Assembly: GCA_900548625.1 (NCBI GenBank)
Contig: URLO01000067.1
Span: 1-7,882 of the forward strand
DNA length: 7,882 bases
Reading direction: 5' to 3'
Origin: an uncultured Eubacteriales bacterium
Lineage (GTDB): Bacteria; Bacillota; Clostridia; Oscillospirales; Oscillospiraceae
The translations under genes were made by a program, and so were the position numbers. Position 1 is the first letter of the stretch. Each line of letters begins with the position of its first letter. Shown in pieces: positions 1 to 6,242 of the stretch. The notes under the pieces are model-generated. The model made no database searches. It saw only the letters and a list, made by a program, of their open reading frames with translations, and was not told the origin of the DNA.

Positions 1-11
1 TTTTCACCTCC
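1..11 (-). promoter_or_regulatory. Possible ribosome binding site of a minus-strand gene off the left edge
   Basis: Read on the minus strand, these bases give GGAGGTGAAAA, a near-perfect Shine-Dalgarno sequence, so a start codon would lie just outside the window. The SD comes directly after a strong hairpin and U-tract (21-64), which would place that hairpin in the gene's leader. An alternative is that a plus-strand gene ends here: the plus frame beginning at base 1 runs nine codons to a TAA at 28-30. The window cannot decide between the two. Confidence 0.35.
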
Positions 12-20
12 GATTGCGAC

Positions 21-64
21 AAAAAAATAAGAGTAACAAGGGATTTCCCTTTGTTACTCTTATT
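21..64 (-). terminator. Long intrinsic terminator hairpin, best read on the minus strand
   Basis: Bases 26-39 pair exactly with 51-64 (14 bp). GGG 40-42 pairs with CCC 47-49 beyond a single bulged T at 50, leaving a four-base loop. On the minus strand the stem is followed by seven T residues (complement of 21-27), a classic intrinsic terminator. On the plus strand the stem is followed by a poor U-tract, so termination in that direction would be weaker. It may end an unseen plus-strand gene stopping at 28-30, or may attenuate a minus-strand gene whose SD lies at 1-11. Confidence 0.7.
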
Positions 65-102
65 GATAGCATTTTCGCTGAATGAAAATTGATCCGTATG
101 GC

Positions 103-131
103 TTGACAAATCCCGCCGGGACTCGTAGAAT
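103..131 (+). promoter_or_regulatory. Sigma-A promoter of the leuS T-box transcript
   Basis: The -35 box is TTGACA (103-108, six of six) and the -10 box is TAGAAT (126-131, five of six), with the optimal 17-bp spacer. Transcription would begin near 138, just before the T-box leader, giving a leader of about 250 nt upstream of the leuS start codon. Confidence 0.85.
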
Positions 132-137
132 ACTACC

Positions 138-378
138 GAACTACAATAGGACAAAAGCTGTGAAGGGAAAAAGGCATCGAGCCCGTTTTTCAGAGAGCCG
201 GCGGCTGCTGTGAGCCGGCAAACGGACGATTCTATACTGGCCCCAGAGCTTCCCGCCTCAACAGGGCGGGGCGCGTGGCTGCGTAAAAGGCCGCTGAGAG
301 GCGTTCTGCGCCTGAATCAGGGTGGTACCGCGTAAATTACGCCCCTGACCGAGTGATCGGTCGGGGGCGATATTTTTT
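138..378 (+). promoter_or_regulatory. T-box riboswitch (tRNA-Leu sensing) leader of leuS
   Basis: The leader reads the charging state of tRNA(Leu) and lets transcription into leuS when uncharged tRNA accumulates. The hallmark T-box GGGTGGTACCGCG is at 320-332. Its TGGT (323-326) can pair with an ACCA tRNA 3' end, matching the A discriminator of tRNA(Leu). The antiterminator is visible: 317-322 pairs with 343-348, the bulge is 323-329, and 330-333 pairs with 339-342. Upstream, stem I can be traced: base stem 155-159 with 247-251, then 176-179 with 227-230, 183-188 with 220-225, and 197-202 with 214-219. A CAGAGA GA-type motif sits at 191-196. The best specifier candidate is CTG at 237-239, followed by a purine as usual. 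CTA at 232-234 is the alternative, and I have not folded the loop rigorously. Either codon is leucine, agreeing with the gene downstream. Confidence 0.93.
340..378 (+). terminator. Regulatory terminator of the leuS T-box
   Basis: Bases 340-352 pair with 357-369 around a GTGA loop, including one G-U pair (T346 with G363), followed by TATTTTTT at 371-378. The 5' arm shares 340-348 with the antiterminator's 3' arm, so the two folds exclude each other. Uncharged tRNA(Leu) bound at the T-box bulge would stabilise the antiterminator and allow leuS transcription. Confidence 0.93.
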
Positions 379-389
379 AGGAGAGCAAC

Positions 390-2894
390 ATGAAATACGA
401 TTTTGAAGCCATTGAAAAGAAATGGCAGGAAAAGTGGGAGCAGACCAAGCCCTATACCGCCGTCACCGGTGAGGAGAAGCCGAAATTCTACGGTCTGATC
501 GAGTTCCCGTATCCCTCGGCGGCCGGCCTGCACGTCGGTCATCCGCGCCCGTTCACCGCAATGGACATCATCTGCCGCAAAAAGCGGATGGAGGGCTACA
601 ATGTCCTCAACCCGATCGGTTTTGACGCCTTCGGCCTGCCGACCGAGAATTTTGCCATCAAGAATCACATCCATCCCGCCATCGTCACCAAGCGGAACAT
701 CGAAAACTTCACGCGCCAGCTTAAGATGCTGGGCTACGGCTTCGACTGGGACCGCGTGGTCGATACCACCGACCCGAATTACTACCGCTGGACGCAGTGG
801 ATCTTCCTGCAAATGTACAAGCACGGCCTTGCCTATAAGACCACCATGCCCGTCAACTGGTGTACGAGCTGCAAGTGCGTTCTGGCAAACGAGGAGGTCG
901 TCGAGGGCGTGTGCGAGCGCTGCGGCGCGCCGGTCATCCGCAAGGAAAAGAGCCAGTGGATGCTCCGCATCACAAAGTATGCCGACCGCCTGATCGACGA
1001 TCTCGATCTGGAGGGACTGGACTACGTCGAGCGCGTCAAGACGCAGCAGAAAAACTGGATCGGCCGCTCCACCGGCACCGAGGTCACCTTCAAGACCAGC
1101 ATCGGAGACGACATCACTGTCTACACCACCCGTGTCGATACGCTGTTCGGCGTGACCTACACCGTCATCTCTCCCGAGCATCCAATGCTCAAAAAGTGGA
1201 AGGACCGGATCGGCAACTGGGCGGAGGTCGAGGCCTATCAGCAGGCGGCTGCCCGCAAGTCCGACTTTGAGCGGGGCGAACTGAACAAGGACAAGACCGG
1301 CGTGCGTCTTGAAGGCGTCGAGGCCATCAATCCGGCGACGGGAAAGGCCGTTCCGATGTTTGTCTCTGACTATGTGCTTATGAGCTACGGCACCGGCATC
1401 GTCATGGGCGTTCCGGGCCATGACCAGAGAGACTGGGACTTTGCGACCAAGTTTGGCCTGCCCATCGTCGAGGTCGTGAAGGGCGGCGACATCACCAAGG
1501 GCGCCTTCACGCTGAAGGACGACACCGGCATCATGGTCAACTCCGGTCTGCTCAACGGCATGACCGTCAAGGATGCCATCCCCGCGATGAAGCAGTACGC
1601 CATCGAGCAGGGCTGGGGCAAGGAAAAGGTCAACTACAAGCTCCGCGACTGGGTCTTCTCCCGCCAGCGCTACTGGGGCGAGCCGATCCCGATGGTGAGC
1701 TGCCCGAAGTGCGGCTGGGTGCCCGTTCCGGAGGATCAGCTTCCTGTTGTTTTGCCGCAGGTCGACAGCTATGAGCCGACCGATGACGGCGAAAGCCCGC
1801 TGTCCAAGATGACCGACTGGGTGAACACCACCTGCCCGTGCTGCGGCGGCCCCGCCAAGCGCGAGACCGACACCATGCCGCAGTGGGCCGGCTCGTCCTG
1901 GTATTATCTGCGCTATATGGATCCGCACGATGAAAACGCGCCCGTTTCCAAGGAAGCCGAGCGCTACTGGGGCCCGGTAGACTGGTACAACGGCGGCATG
2001 GAGCACACGACGCTGCACCTGCTGTATTCCCGTTTCTGGCACAAGTTCCTGTACGACATCGGCGTTGTTCACACGAAGGAGCCGTATGCCAAGCGCACCA
2101 GCCACGGCATGATCCTCGGCCAGAACCCGCACTATGTCGGAAACGTCTCGACGGAAGAAGAAAAGCAGGCGCTCATTGCCAAGTACGGCAATCAGGCGCT
2201 GCGGCCGGCGGTCAAGATGTCGAAGTCGCTCGGCAATGTTGTGAACCCCGACGACGTTGTCAAGGCCTACGGCGCGGACACGATGCGCCTTTACATCATG
2301 TTCATCGGCGATTTTGAGAAGGTCGCAACGTGGTCTGACGATGCGGTCAAGGGCTCGAAGCGCTTCCTCGACCGCTGCTGGAACCTGATGGACATTGCGC
2401 AGGACGATGAAAAGCCGTCTGACAAGAATGCGCCCATCCTCCACAAGACCATCCGCAAGGTCACGCAGGACATCGACGAGCTGAAGATGAACACCGCCAT
2501 CGCGGCGCTCATGACGATGGTGAACGAGCTGTACGCAAACGGCCTGACGAAGGGCGATCTGGAAGCGCTGCTGCGGATGCTCAGCCCGTTCGCGCCGCAC
2601 ATGGTCGAGGAAATGTGGGAGCTGGAGGGCTTTGCGAAGAAGTACGGCAAGATGGCCATGCAGATGTCGTGGCCGGAGTACGACGAGAGCAAGACTGTCG
2701 CTTCCACCGTCGAGATGGCGGTTCAGGTGCTCGGCAAGCTCCGCGGCACGGTCGTGATGCCGGTGGACAGCGAGCAGGATGCCGTCGTCGCCGAGGCGCT
2801 CAAGCAGGAGAAGGTCGCACGCCAGTGCGAGGGCAAGCAGGTCGTCAAGGTCATCTATGTCAAGAACAAACTGGTCAATCTGATCGTGAAGTAA
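390..2894 (+). CDS. leuS: Leucyl-tRNA synthetase
   Basis: This cytoplasmic class Ia synthetase joins leucine to tRNA(Leu) using ATP and hydrolyses mischarged products. The 834-residue protein is full length for bacterial LeuRS. The HIGH signature is HVGH (48-51), and KMSKS is at 609-613. Two Cys sets look like zinc ribbons: C158/C161 with C175/C178, and C438/C441 with C482/C485. The CP1 editing domain is present, with the threonine-rich TTRVDTLFG (246-254) and GHDQRD, whose D345 corresponds to the invariant editing aspartate. The end, around KLVNLIVK, matches the LeuRS C-terminal domain. The region after HIGH reads HPRPFTAMD rather than the HxxNYTxGD of E. coli-type enzymes. I recall this variant from clostridial LeuRS, so it is probably lineage-typical. 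The ATG follows AGGAGAG (379-385). The T-box leader controls expression. No convincing intrinsic terminator follows, so some read-through into rpsU is possible. Confidence 0.98.
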   Translation: MKYDFEAIEKKWQEKWEQTKPYTAVTGEEKPKFYGLIEFPYPSAAGLHVGHPRPFTAMDIICRKKRMEGYNVLNPIGFDAFGLPTENFAIKNHIHPAIVTKRNIENFTRQLKMLGYGFDWDRVVDTTDPNYYRWTQWIFLQMYKHGLAYKTTMPVNWCTSCKCVLANEEVVEGVCERCGAPVIRKEKSQWMLRITKYADRLIDDLDLEGLDYVERVKTQQKNWIGRSTGTEVTFKTSIGDDITVYTTRVDTLFGVTYTVISPEHPMLKKWKDRIGNWAEVEAYQQAAARKSDFERGELNKDKTGVRLEGVEAINPATGKAVPMFVSDYVLMSYGTGIVMGVPGHDQRDWDFATKFGLPIVEVVKGGDITKGAFTLKDDTGIMVNSGLLNGMTVKDAIPAMKQYAIEQGWGKEKVNYKLRDWVFSRQRYWGEPIPMVSCPKCGWVPVPEDQLPVVLPQVDSYEPTDDGESPLSKMTDWVNTTCPCCGGPAKRETDTMPQWAGSSWYYLRYMDPHDENAPVSKEAERYWGPVDWYNGGMEHTTLHLLYSRFWHKFLYDIGVVHTKEPYAKRTSHGMILGQNPHYVGNVSTEEEKQALIAKYGNQALRPAVKMSKSLGNVVNPDDVVKAYGADTMRLYIMFIGDFEKVATWSDDAVKGSKRFLDRCWNLMDIAQDDEKPSDKNAPILHKTIRKVTQDIDELKMNTAIAALMTMVNELYANGLTKGDLEALLRMLSPFAPHMVEEMWELEGFAKKYGKMAMQMSWPEYDESKTVASTVEMAVQVLGKLRGTVVMPVDSEQDAVVAEALKQEKVARQCEGKQVVKVIYVKNKLVNLIVK

Positions 2895-2945
2895 GCGAGG
2901 GTGCTGCAAAGCTTTCAGATTTTGACGATTTCTTTGAAAAAAATC

Positions 2946-2974
2946 TTGACAAGCGGCATGGCTGCGACTATAAT
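2946..2974 (+). promoter_or_regulatory. Perfect consensus sigma-A promoter of rpsU
   Basis: TTGACA (2946-2951) and TATAAT (2969-2974) are both six of six, separated by exactly 17 bp. Transcription should start near 2981, giving a leader of roughly 60 nt. Such a strong promoter suits a ribosomal protein gene made at high level and uncouples it from the leucine-controlled leuS transcript upstream. Confidence 0.92.
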
Positions 2975-3000
2975 AATCAAGCCAATGAGTGGCCCTGAAA

Positions 3001-3023
3001 GCAATCTGGATCTAGCCGATTGC
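3001..3023 (+). promoter_or_regulatory. Short hairpin in the rpsU leader, next to the ribosome binding site
   Basis: GCAATC (3001-3006) pairs exactly with GATTGC (3018-3023) across an 11-base loop. The SD (GGAGGGAGGG, 3027-3036) begins three bases later. This placement could affect ribosome access or bind a regulator such as S21 itself, but a 6-bp stem is weak evidence and may be chance. No named S21 leader motif is recognised. Confidence 0.3.
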
Positions 3024-3042
3024 GTCGGAGGGAGGGAAAACG

Positions 3043-3225
3043 ATGTCTGAAGTTCGCGTCAAGGAAGGCGAGTCCTTGGAAAATGCTCTCAAGCGGTTCA
3101 AGCGCAGCTGTGCAAAGGCTGGCGTTATCGCTGAAGTCAAGAAGAGAGAACATTATGTGAGCCCCAGCCTGAAGCGTAAGCAGAAGTCTGAAGCTGCTCG
3201 CAAGAACAGAAAGAAGTTCTATTGA
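3043..3225 (+). CDS. rpsU: 30S ribosomal protein S21
   Basis: S21 is a small basic protein of the 30S subunit that sits near the mRNA exit platform and helps initiation. The 60-residue product has the family pattern: an N-terminal strand with VKEGESLENALKRFKR (6-21), a central helix with GVIAEVKKREHY (27-38), and a Lys/Arg-rich C-terminal helix ending KKFY. The length is standard. The start follows a very strong purine-rich SD at 3027-3036. The gene has its own consensus promoter and terminator, so it appears monocistronic. In many Firmicutes yqeY follows rpsU, but here it does not. Confidence 0.98.
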   Translation: MSEVRVKEGESLENALKRFKRSCAKAGVIAEVKKREHYVSPSLKRKQKSEAARKNRKKFY

Positions 3226-3253
3226 TTCCTTTCTTCCTATTTGATAACGAGCG

Positions 3254-3290
3254 AAAGGCTCTCTGCTTCGGCAGAGAGCCTTTTTTATTT
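3254..3290 (+). terminator. Intrinsic terminator of rpsU
   Basis: GGCTCTCTGC (3257-3266) pairs perfectly with 3271-3280 around a TTCG loop closed by C-G, an extra-stable tetraloop. The flanking AAA (3254-3256) extends the stem into the TTTTTTATTT tract at 3281-3290. It lies between two convergent genes and could also slow transcription from the minus-strand gene ending at 3315, though its U-tract in that direction is poor. Confidence 0.95.
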
Positions 3291-3314
3291 TGCGCTCGGG
3301 GCTGCGTGCAGTTG

Positions 3315-3917
3315 TCATAATACATCTGTCTCCGGCGGAAGCAGCAGTACATGCGCAGCGCCGCAGTCCTCCGCCAGCCGGAGCTTTTCCTCGATGCTGT
3401 CCTGCGTGTCAAAGAGATACAGTCCATCCCTGCCGCAATACGCCGCGCGGCAGTACATGCAGCAGAGCGCGCGGCTGAACACCGGCGCGTCGAGCTGTGT
3501 CAGGCGGTCTTCCGCCTCCGGCGATACGCGCAGACCCTCGCCGGACGGGCAGGGGAGCGTGAAAAAGCGCGACAGCGGGCGGACAATGAGCCAAAGCCGT
3601 CCACCGAAGGCCTCCTGCGCAGCCGTGAGGCGCGCACGAAGCGTGCCGCAAAAGAGCTCGGAGGACAGATAGACCGGGTTTTCCGGAAAACGCGCTGCAA
3701 GCGCTTCCGGGATCAGCGTTCGGGTACAGACCGGAAGACGCGCCGGACGGCGCTCGTCCAGATAAAATACACAGCCGGAGAAGCCTTCCTCCGGCAGAGC
3801 CTCGCCCGGGACGAGCATCACCTCGCCGGCAAGCGCTCCGCCGGGGCGCGCCTGCCCCACGACGGTGAATGCGCTGCGCTCGCTCTGCGCCTCCGGCGGA
3901 AAAGAAAAAAGCGTCAA
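3315..3917 (-). CDS. Uncharacterised 200-residue protein
   Basis: I do not recognise this protein. The frame reads as a globular soluble protein, without signal peptide or long membrane segment. Hydrophobic strand-like stretches occur at 107-113 and 187-193, and a Cys-rich patch has C152, C153, C156 and C161. The C-terminal part (about 167-195, with FDTQDSIEEKLRLAEDCG) resembles in pattern the last helix and strand of TIM-barrel hydrolases such as GH18, where an Asp/Ser turn, a K-rich helix and a hydrophobic strand close the barrel. That is only a visual analogy, and the protein is too short for a whole barrel. The best start is TTG at 3915-3917, with SD AGGAGG (complement of 3929-3934) 11 nt upstream, which is rather far. 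This SD lies inside the divergent yqeG promoter. Antisense frames are also open here, so coding status rests on the SD, protein character and otherwise empty space. Confidence 0.65.
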   Translation of the reverse strand: MTLFSFPPEAQSERSAFTVVGQARPGGALAGEVMLVPGEALPEEGFSGCVFYLDERRPARLPVCTRTLIPEALAARFPENPVYLSSELFCGTLRARLTAAQEAFGGRLWLIVRPLSRFFTLPCPSGEGLRVSPEAEDRLTQLDAPVFSRALCCMYCRAAYCGRDGLYLFDTQDSIEEKLRLAEDCGAAHVLLLPPETDVL

Positions 3918-3946
3918 TAGACAAAACGCCTCCTGCGTGCTATACT
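3918..3946 (+). promoter_or_regulatory. Sigma-A promoter of yqeG
   Basis: The -35 box is TAGACA (3918-3923, five of six) and the -10 box is TATACT (3941-3946, five of six), with a 17-bp spacer and a TG one base before the -10 box (extended -10). Transcription should start near 3953, about 30 nt before the yqeG ATG. The -35 box touches the start codon of the divergent minus-strand gene, and that gene's SD falls inside the spacer. Confidence 0.82.
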
Positions 3947-3979
3947 ATTCATGTATTGATTCTATGATCCCGCAGGAGG
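3929..3979. repeat. 9-bp inverted repeat carrying both divergent Shine-Dalgarno sequences
   Basis: CCTCCTGCG (3929-3937) and CGCAGGAGG (3971-3979) are exact inverted copies 33 bp apart. Each arm contains the SD of one of the two divergent genes, so part of the symmetry is explained by the SD itself. The shared CGC extension is extra. It could be an operator or simple coincidence. Confidence 0.5.
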
Positions 3980-3983
3980 AGCC

Positions 3984-4493
3984 ATGCCTTTTTCTCTGAT
4001 CCCGGATTTGATCCTTCCGGCACTGACCGACCTGACGCCGCAGCTGCTGCGTGCGCGCGGGATCGGGCTGCTGCTGATGGATTTTGACAACACCATCGTC
4101 CCGTATACGACCGATGTTCCGACCGAGCACATGCAGCGCTGGCTGCGGGAGATGCAGGAAAGCGGCATCCGGCTGTGCGTCGTCTCCAACAGCAAAAAGC
4201 CCCGCGTACAGGTCTTTTGCCGGGAATACGGCCTTGCGTGCATCACACACGCGAAAAAACCGTTCCAGCGCGGCATCTGTGCCGCAAAAGAGCAATACGG
4301 CCTTCCTCCCGCGCAGATGGCGCTCGTTGGCGACCAGATCTATACCGATGTGCTCGGCGCGAACTGCGGCGGGCTGACGTCGATTCTGGTACGCGCCATT
4401 GACAATCATAACTTCTGGCTGAAGCTGCGGCATGTTGCCGAGCTGCCATTTATAGCCATAGGAAAAAGGAGGATACATCATGAAAAACCTTGA
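3984..4493 (+). CDS. yqeG: YqeG family HAD-IIIA phosphatase
   Basis: This is a small HAD-superfamily hydrolase, expected to form a phospho-aspartate intermediate on the first Asp of motif I. The motifs are intact: motif I DFDNTIV (33-39, nucleophile D33 and acid/base D35), motif II VVSNS (66-70), motif III Lys in HAKKP (K91/K92), and motif IV GDQIYTD (116-122). The 169-residue length and lack of a large cap domain fit the YqeG family. Its substrate is not established. In Bacillus, yqeG lies with genes including yqeH, a ribosome assembly GTPase; here yqeH is absent. The ATG follows AGGAGGA (3974-3980). The 3' end overlaps the next gene by 14 nt, so the two are probably translationally coupled. 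Confidence 0.93.
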   Translation: MPFSLIPDLILPALTDLTPQLLRARGIGLLLMDFDNTIVPYTTDVPTEHMQRWLREMQESGIRLCVVSNSKKPRVQVFCREYGLACITHAKKPFQRGICAAKEQYGLPPAQMALVGDQIYTDVLGANCGGLTSILVRAIDNHNFWLKLRHVAELPFIAIGKRRIHHEKP

Positions 4494-5547
4494 TAAGATG
4501 AAGTCTCTGCTGGAGTCCGGCGAGGTGGACGCACTGCTCCTGACGAGCGAGGTCAACCGCCACTATGCCGCGCGCTACAACATCGCAGAGGGCGTTGCGC
4601 TCGTTTGCCGCAACAATGCCTATTACTTCACCGACAGCCGCTACATCGAGGCTGCGGAGAAGAATCTGCCTGACTTCACGGTCCGGATGGTCGACCGCGA
4701 GCATCCTTATACCAAGCTCCTGAACGAGGCCATCGAGGCCGAGACGGTCAAGACGCTTGGCTTTGAGGAAAACTATCTGACCTACAACGAATACACCTCC
4801 TACAACACGAAGCTCAATGTCGTGCTCAAGCCGTATCAGGAGAAGATCAGCGCCTTCCGCGGCAGCAAGGAAGACTGGGAGCTGGAGCTGATGCGCAAGG
4901 CACAGGAGATCACTGACCTGACCTTCAGCCAGATGTGCGAGATCGTCAAGCCCGGCATGACCGAAAAAGAGGTCACGGCAGAGCTGATCTACCGTCTGTA
5001 TAAGAACGGCGGCGAAGGCCTGTCCTTCCAGCCCATCGTTGTCTCCGGCCCCAACACCAGTATGCCGCACGGCGTTCCCGGCGAGCGTGTGCTGCAGTAC
5101 GGCGACTTTGTCACGATGGACTTCGGCTGCCTGTATAAGGGCTACTGCTCCGATATGACCCGCACCGTCGCGCTCGGCTTTGTCACCGAGGAGATGGACA
5201 AGGTCTACAACACCGTCCTTCAGGCACAGCTTGCCGGCATCGCTGCAACGAAGGCGGGCGTCCCCGGCAAGGACATCGACGGCACGGCGCGCAAGGTCAT
5301 CACCGACGCGGGCTACGGCGAGTATTTCGGCCACGGCTACGGCCACAGCCTCGGCCTCGAGATCCATGAGGCCCCCAACGCCAACCTCGGAAACGACAAG
5401 CCGATGCCTGTCGGCGCGGTCTGCTCCGCAGAGCCGGGCATCTACCTCCCGGGCAAGTTCGGCGTCCGCATTGAGGATGTGACCATTCTCACCGAGGACG
5501 GCAGAGAAGTGATCACAAAGAGCCCGAAAAATTTGATTATTTTGTGA
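4480..5547 (+). CDS. Aminopeptidase P family protein (M24B, YqhT-like Xaa-Pro peptidase)
   Basis: This is a cytoplasmic dinuclear metallopeptidase expected to cut an N-terminal residue from proline in X-Pro peptides. The 355-residue length matches the short Gram-positive form. Residues 1 to about 125 form the creatinase-like N-terminal domain, and the rest is the pita-bread catalytic domain. All five metal ligands are visible: D214 (MDFG), D225 (CSDMTRT), H289 (GHGYGHSLG), E318 (SAEPGIY) and E332 (RIEDV). The substrate-site histidines H197 (MPHGVP) and H296 (EIHE) are also present. The ATG follows AGGAGG (4468-4473) inside the end of yqeG. Efp follows 85 nt later, and a yqhT-efp neighbourhood is known from Bacillus. 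Whether the enzyme is an aminopeptidase (PepP-like) or a prolidase (PepQ-like) cannot be settled by motifs alone. Confidence 0.95.
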   Translation: MKNLDKMKSLLESGEVDALLLTSEVNRHYAARYNIAEGVALVCRNNAYYFTDSRYIEAAEKNLPDFTVRMVDREHPYTKLLNEAIEAETVKTLGFEENYLTYNEYTSYNTKLNVVLKPYQEKISAFRGSKEDWELELMRKAQEITDLTFSQMCEIVKPGMTEKEVTAELIYRLYKNGGEGLSFQPIVVSGPNTSMPHGVPGERVLQYGDFVTMDFGCLYKGYCSDMTRTVALGFVTEEMDKVYNTVLQAQLAGIAATKAGVPGKDIDGTARKVITDAGYGEYFGHGYGHSLGLEIHEAPNANLGNDKPMPVGAVCSAEPGIYLPGKFGVRIEDVTILTEDGREVITKSPKNLIIL

Positions 5548-5554
5548 GAATAGC

Positions 5555-5583
5555 TTGAAAAAAACGCGGCTTTGTAGTAAAAT
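5555..5583 (+). promoter_or_regulatory. Sigma-A promoter of efp
   Basis: TTGAAA (5555-5560, five of six) and TAAAAT (5578-5583, five of six) are separated by 17 bp. The promoter lies between the peptidase stop and efp, with a predicted start near 5590 and a leader of about 43 nt. No terminator hairpin separates peptidase and efp, so efp is probably served both by read-through and by this promoter. Confidence 0.83.
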
Positions 5584-5632
5584 CTAAAAAAGCTATTGCG
5601 TATAAGCGATTCTATTAGATGGAGGAAACAAT

Positions 5633-6202
5633 ATGGCAACCATTACTGCCGGTGATTTCAGAAACGGCAAGACCTTTGAGATGGACGGCAAGATCATGCA
5701 GGTCGTCGAATTCCAGCATGTCAAGCCCGGTAAGGGCGCTGCATTCGTCCGTACCAAGATGAGAAACGTTGTGACCGGTGCTGTCACTGAAACTTCTTTC
5801 AACCCGACTGCAAAGTTCGAGGAAGCGTTCATCGAGCGCAAGGACTATGAGTACAGCTACAACGACGGCGACCTGTACTACTTCATGGACCAGGAAACCT
5901 ACGACATGATCCCGCTGAACAAGGACGTTCTGGATGACTCCTTCCGTTTCATCAAGGAAAACACCCCCTGCAAGCTGCTGAGCTACAAGGGCAACGTCTT
6001 TGGCGTTGAAACTCCGAACTTTGTGGAGCTGGACATCATCAAGGCCGATCCGGGCGTCAAGGGCGACACGGCGACCAACGTCACCAAGCCCGCGATCGTC
6101 GAGACCGGCGCTGAGGTCAAGGTGCCTCTGTTCATCAACGAGGGCGACCGCGTTCAGATCGACACCCGCACGGGTGAATATCTGGGCCGTGCCAAGGGCT
6201 GA
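5633..6202 (+). CDS. efp: Elongation factor P
   Basis: EF-P binds between the P and E sites of the ribosome and helps form peptide bonds at consecutive prolines. The 189-residue protein has the three beta-barrel domains of the family: an N-terminal KOW-like domain (about 1-64), a middle OB domain (about 68-125) and a C-terminal OB domain (about 130-187), which ends with the typical GDRVQIDTRTGEYLGRA. The domain I loop reads KPGKGAAF (31-38). K34 is the residue that points to the peptidyl-tRNA CCA end and is the usual modification site. No EF-P modification enzyme is seen in the window. The ATG follows GGAGGA (5621-5626). Confidence 0.98.
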   Translation: MATITAGDFRNGKTFEMDGKIMQVVEFQHVKPGKGAAFVRTKMRNVVTGAVTETSFNPTAKFEEAFIERKDYEYSYNDGDLYYFMDQETYDMIPLNKDVLDDSFRFIKENTPCKLLSYKGNVFGVETPNFVELDIIKADPGVKGDTATNVTKPAIVETGAEVKVPLFINEGDRVQIDTRTGEYLGRAKG

Positions 6203-6242
6203 TCGTCAATCAACTGTCCGACGCAACTGAAAGGAGAACAAC

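Noticed and set aside
258..2909. An 883-codon open frame antisense to the whole of leuS
   Set aside because: It is aligned codon-for-codon with leuS, so its stops would need TTA, CTA or TCA codons in leuS, which this G/C-ending codon usage avoids. The translation is low-complexity in L, V, R, H and D, without an SD or family motifs.
2895..2950. A terminator after leuS
   Set aside because: Only AT-rich weak pairings are present (for example AGATTTT with AAAATCT) and no U-tract follows a stable stem.
3351..3920. A 189-codon plus-strand frame opposite the unidentified minus-strand gene
   Set aside because: The product is very rich in Arg and Ala with no SD at its start, typical of an antisense shadow in GC-rich DNA. 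The minus-strand frame has a better SD and a more protein-like sequence.
4450..5367. A 305-codon open frame antisense to the aminopeptidase gene
   Set aside because: It has the same codon-aligned antisense relation; explained by avoidance of TTA, CTA and TCA on the coding strand. No SD and no recognisable domain.
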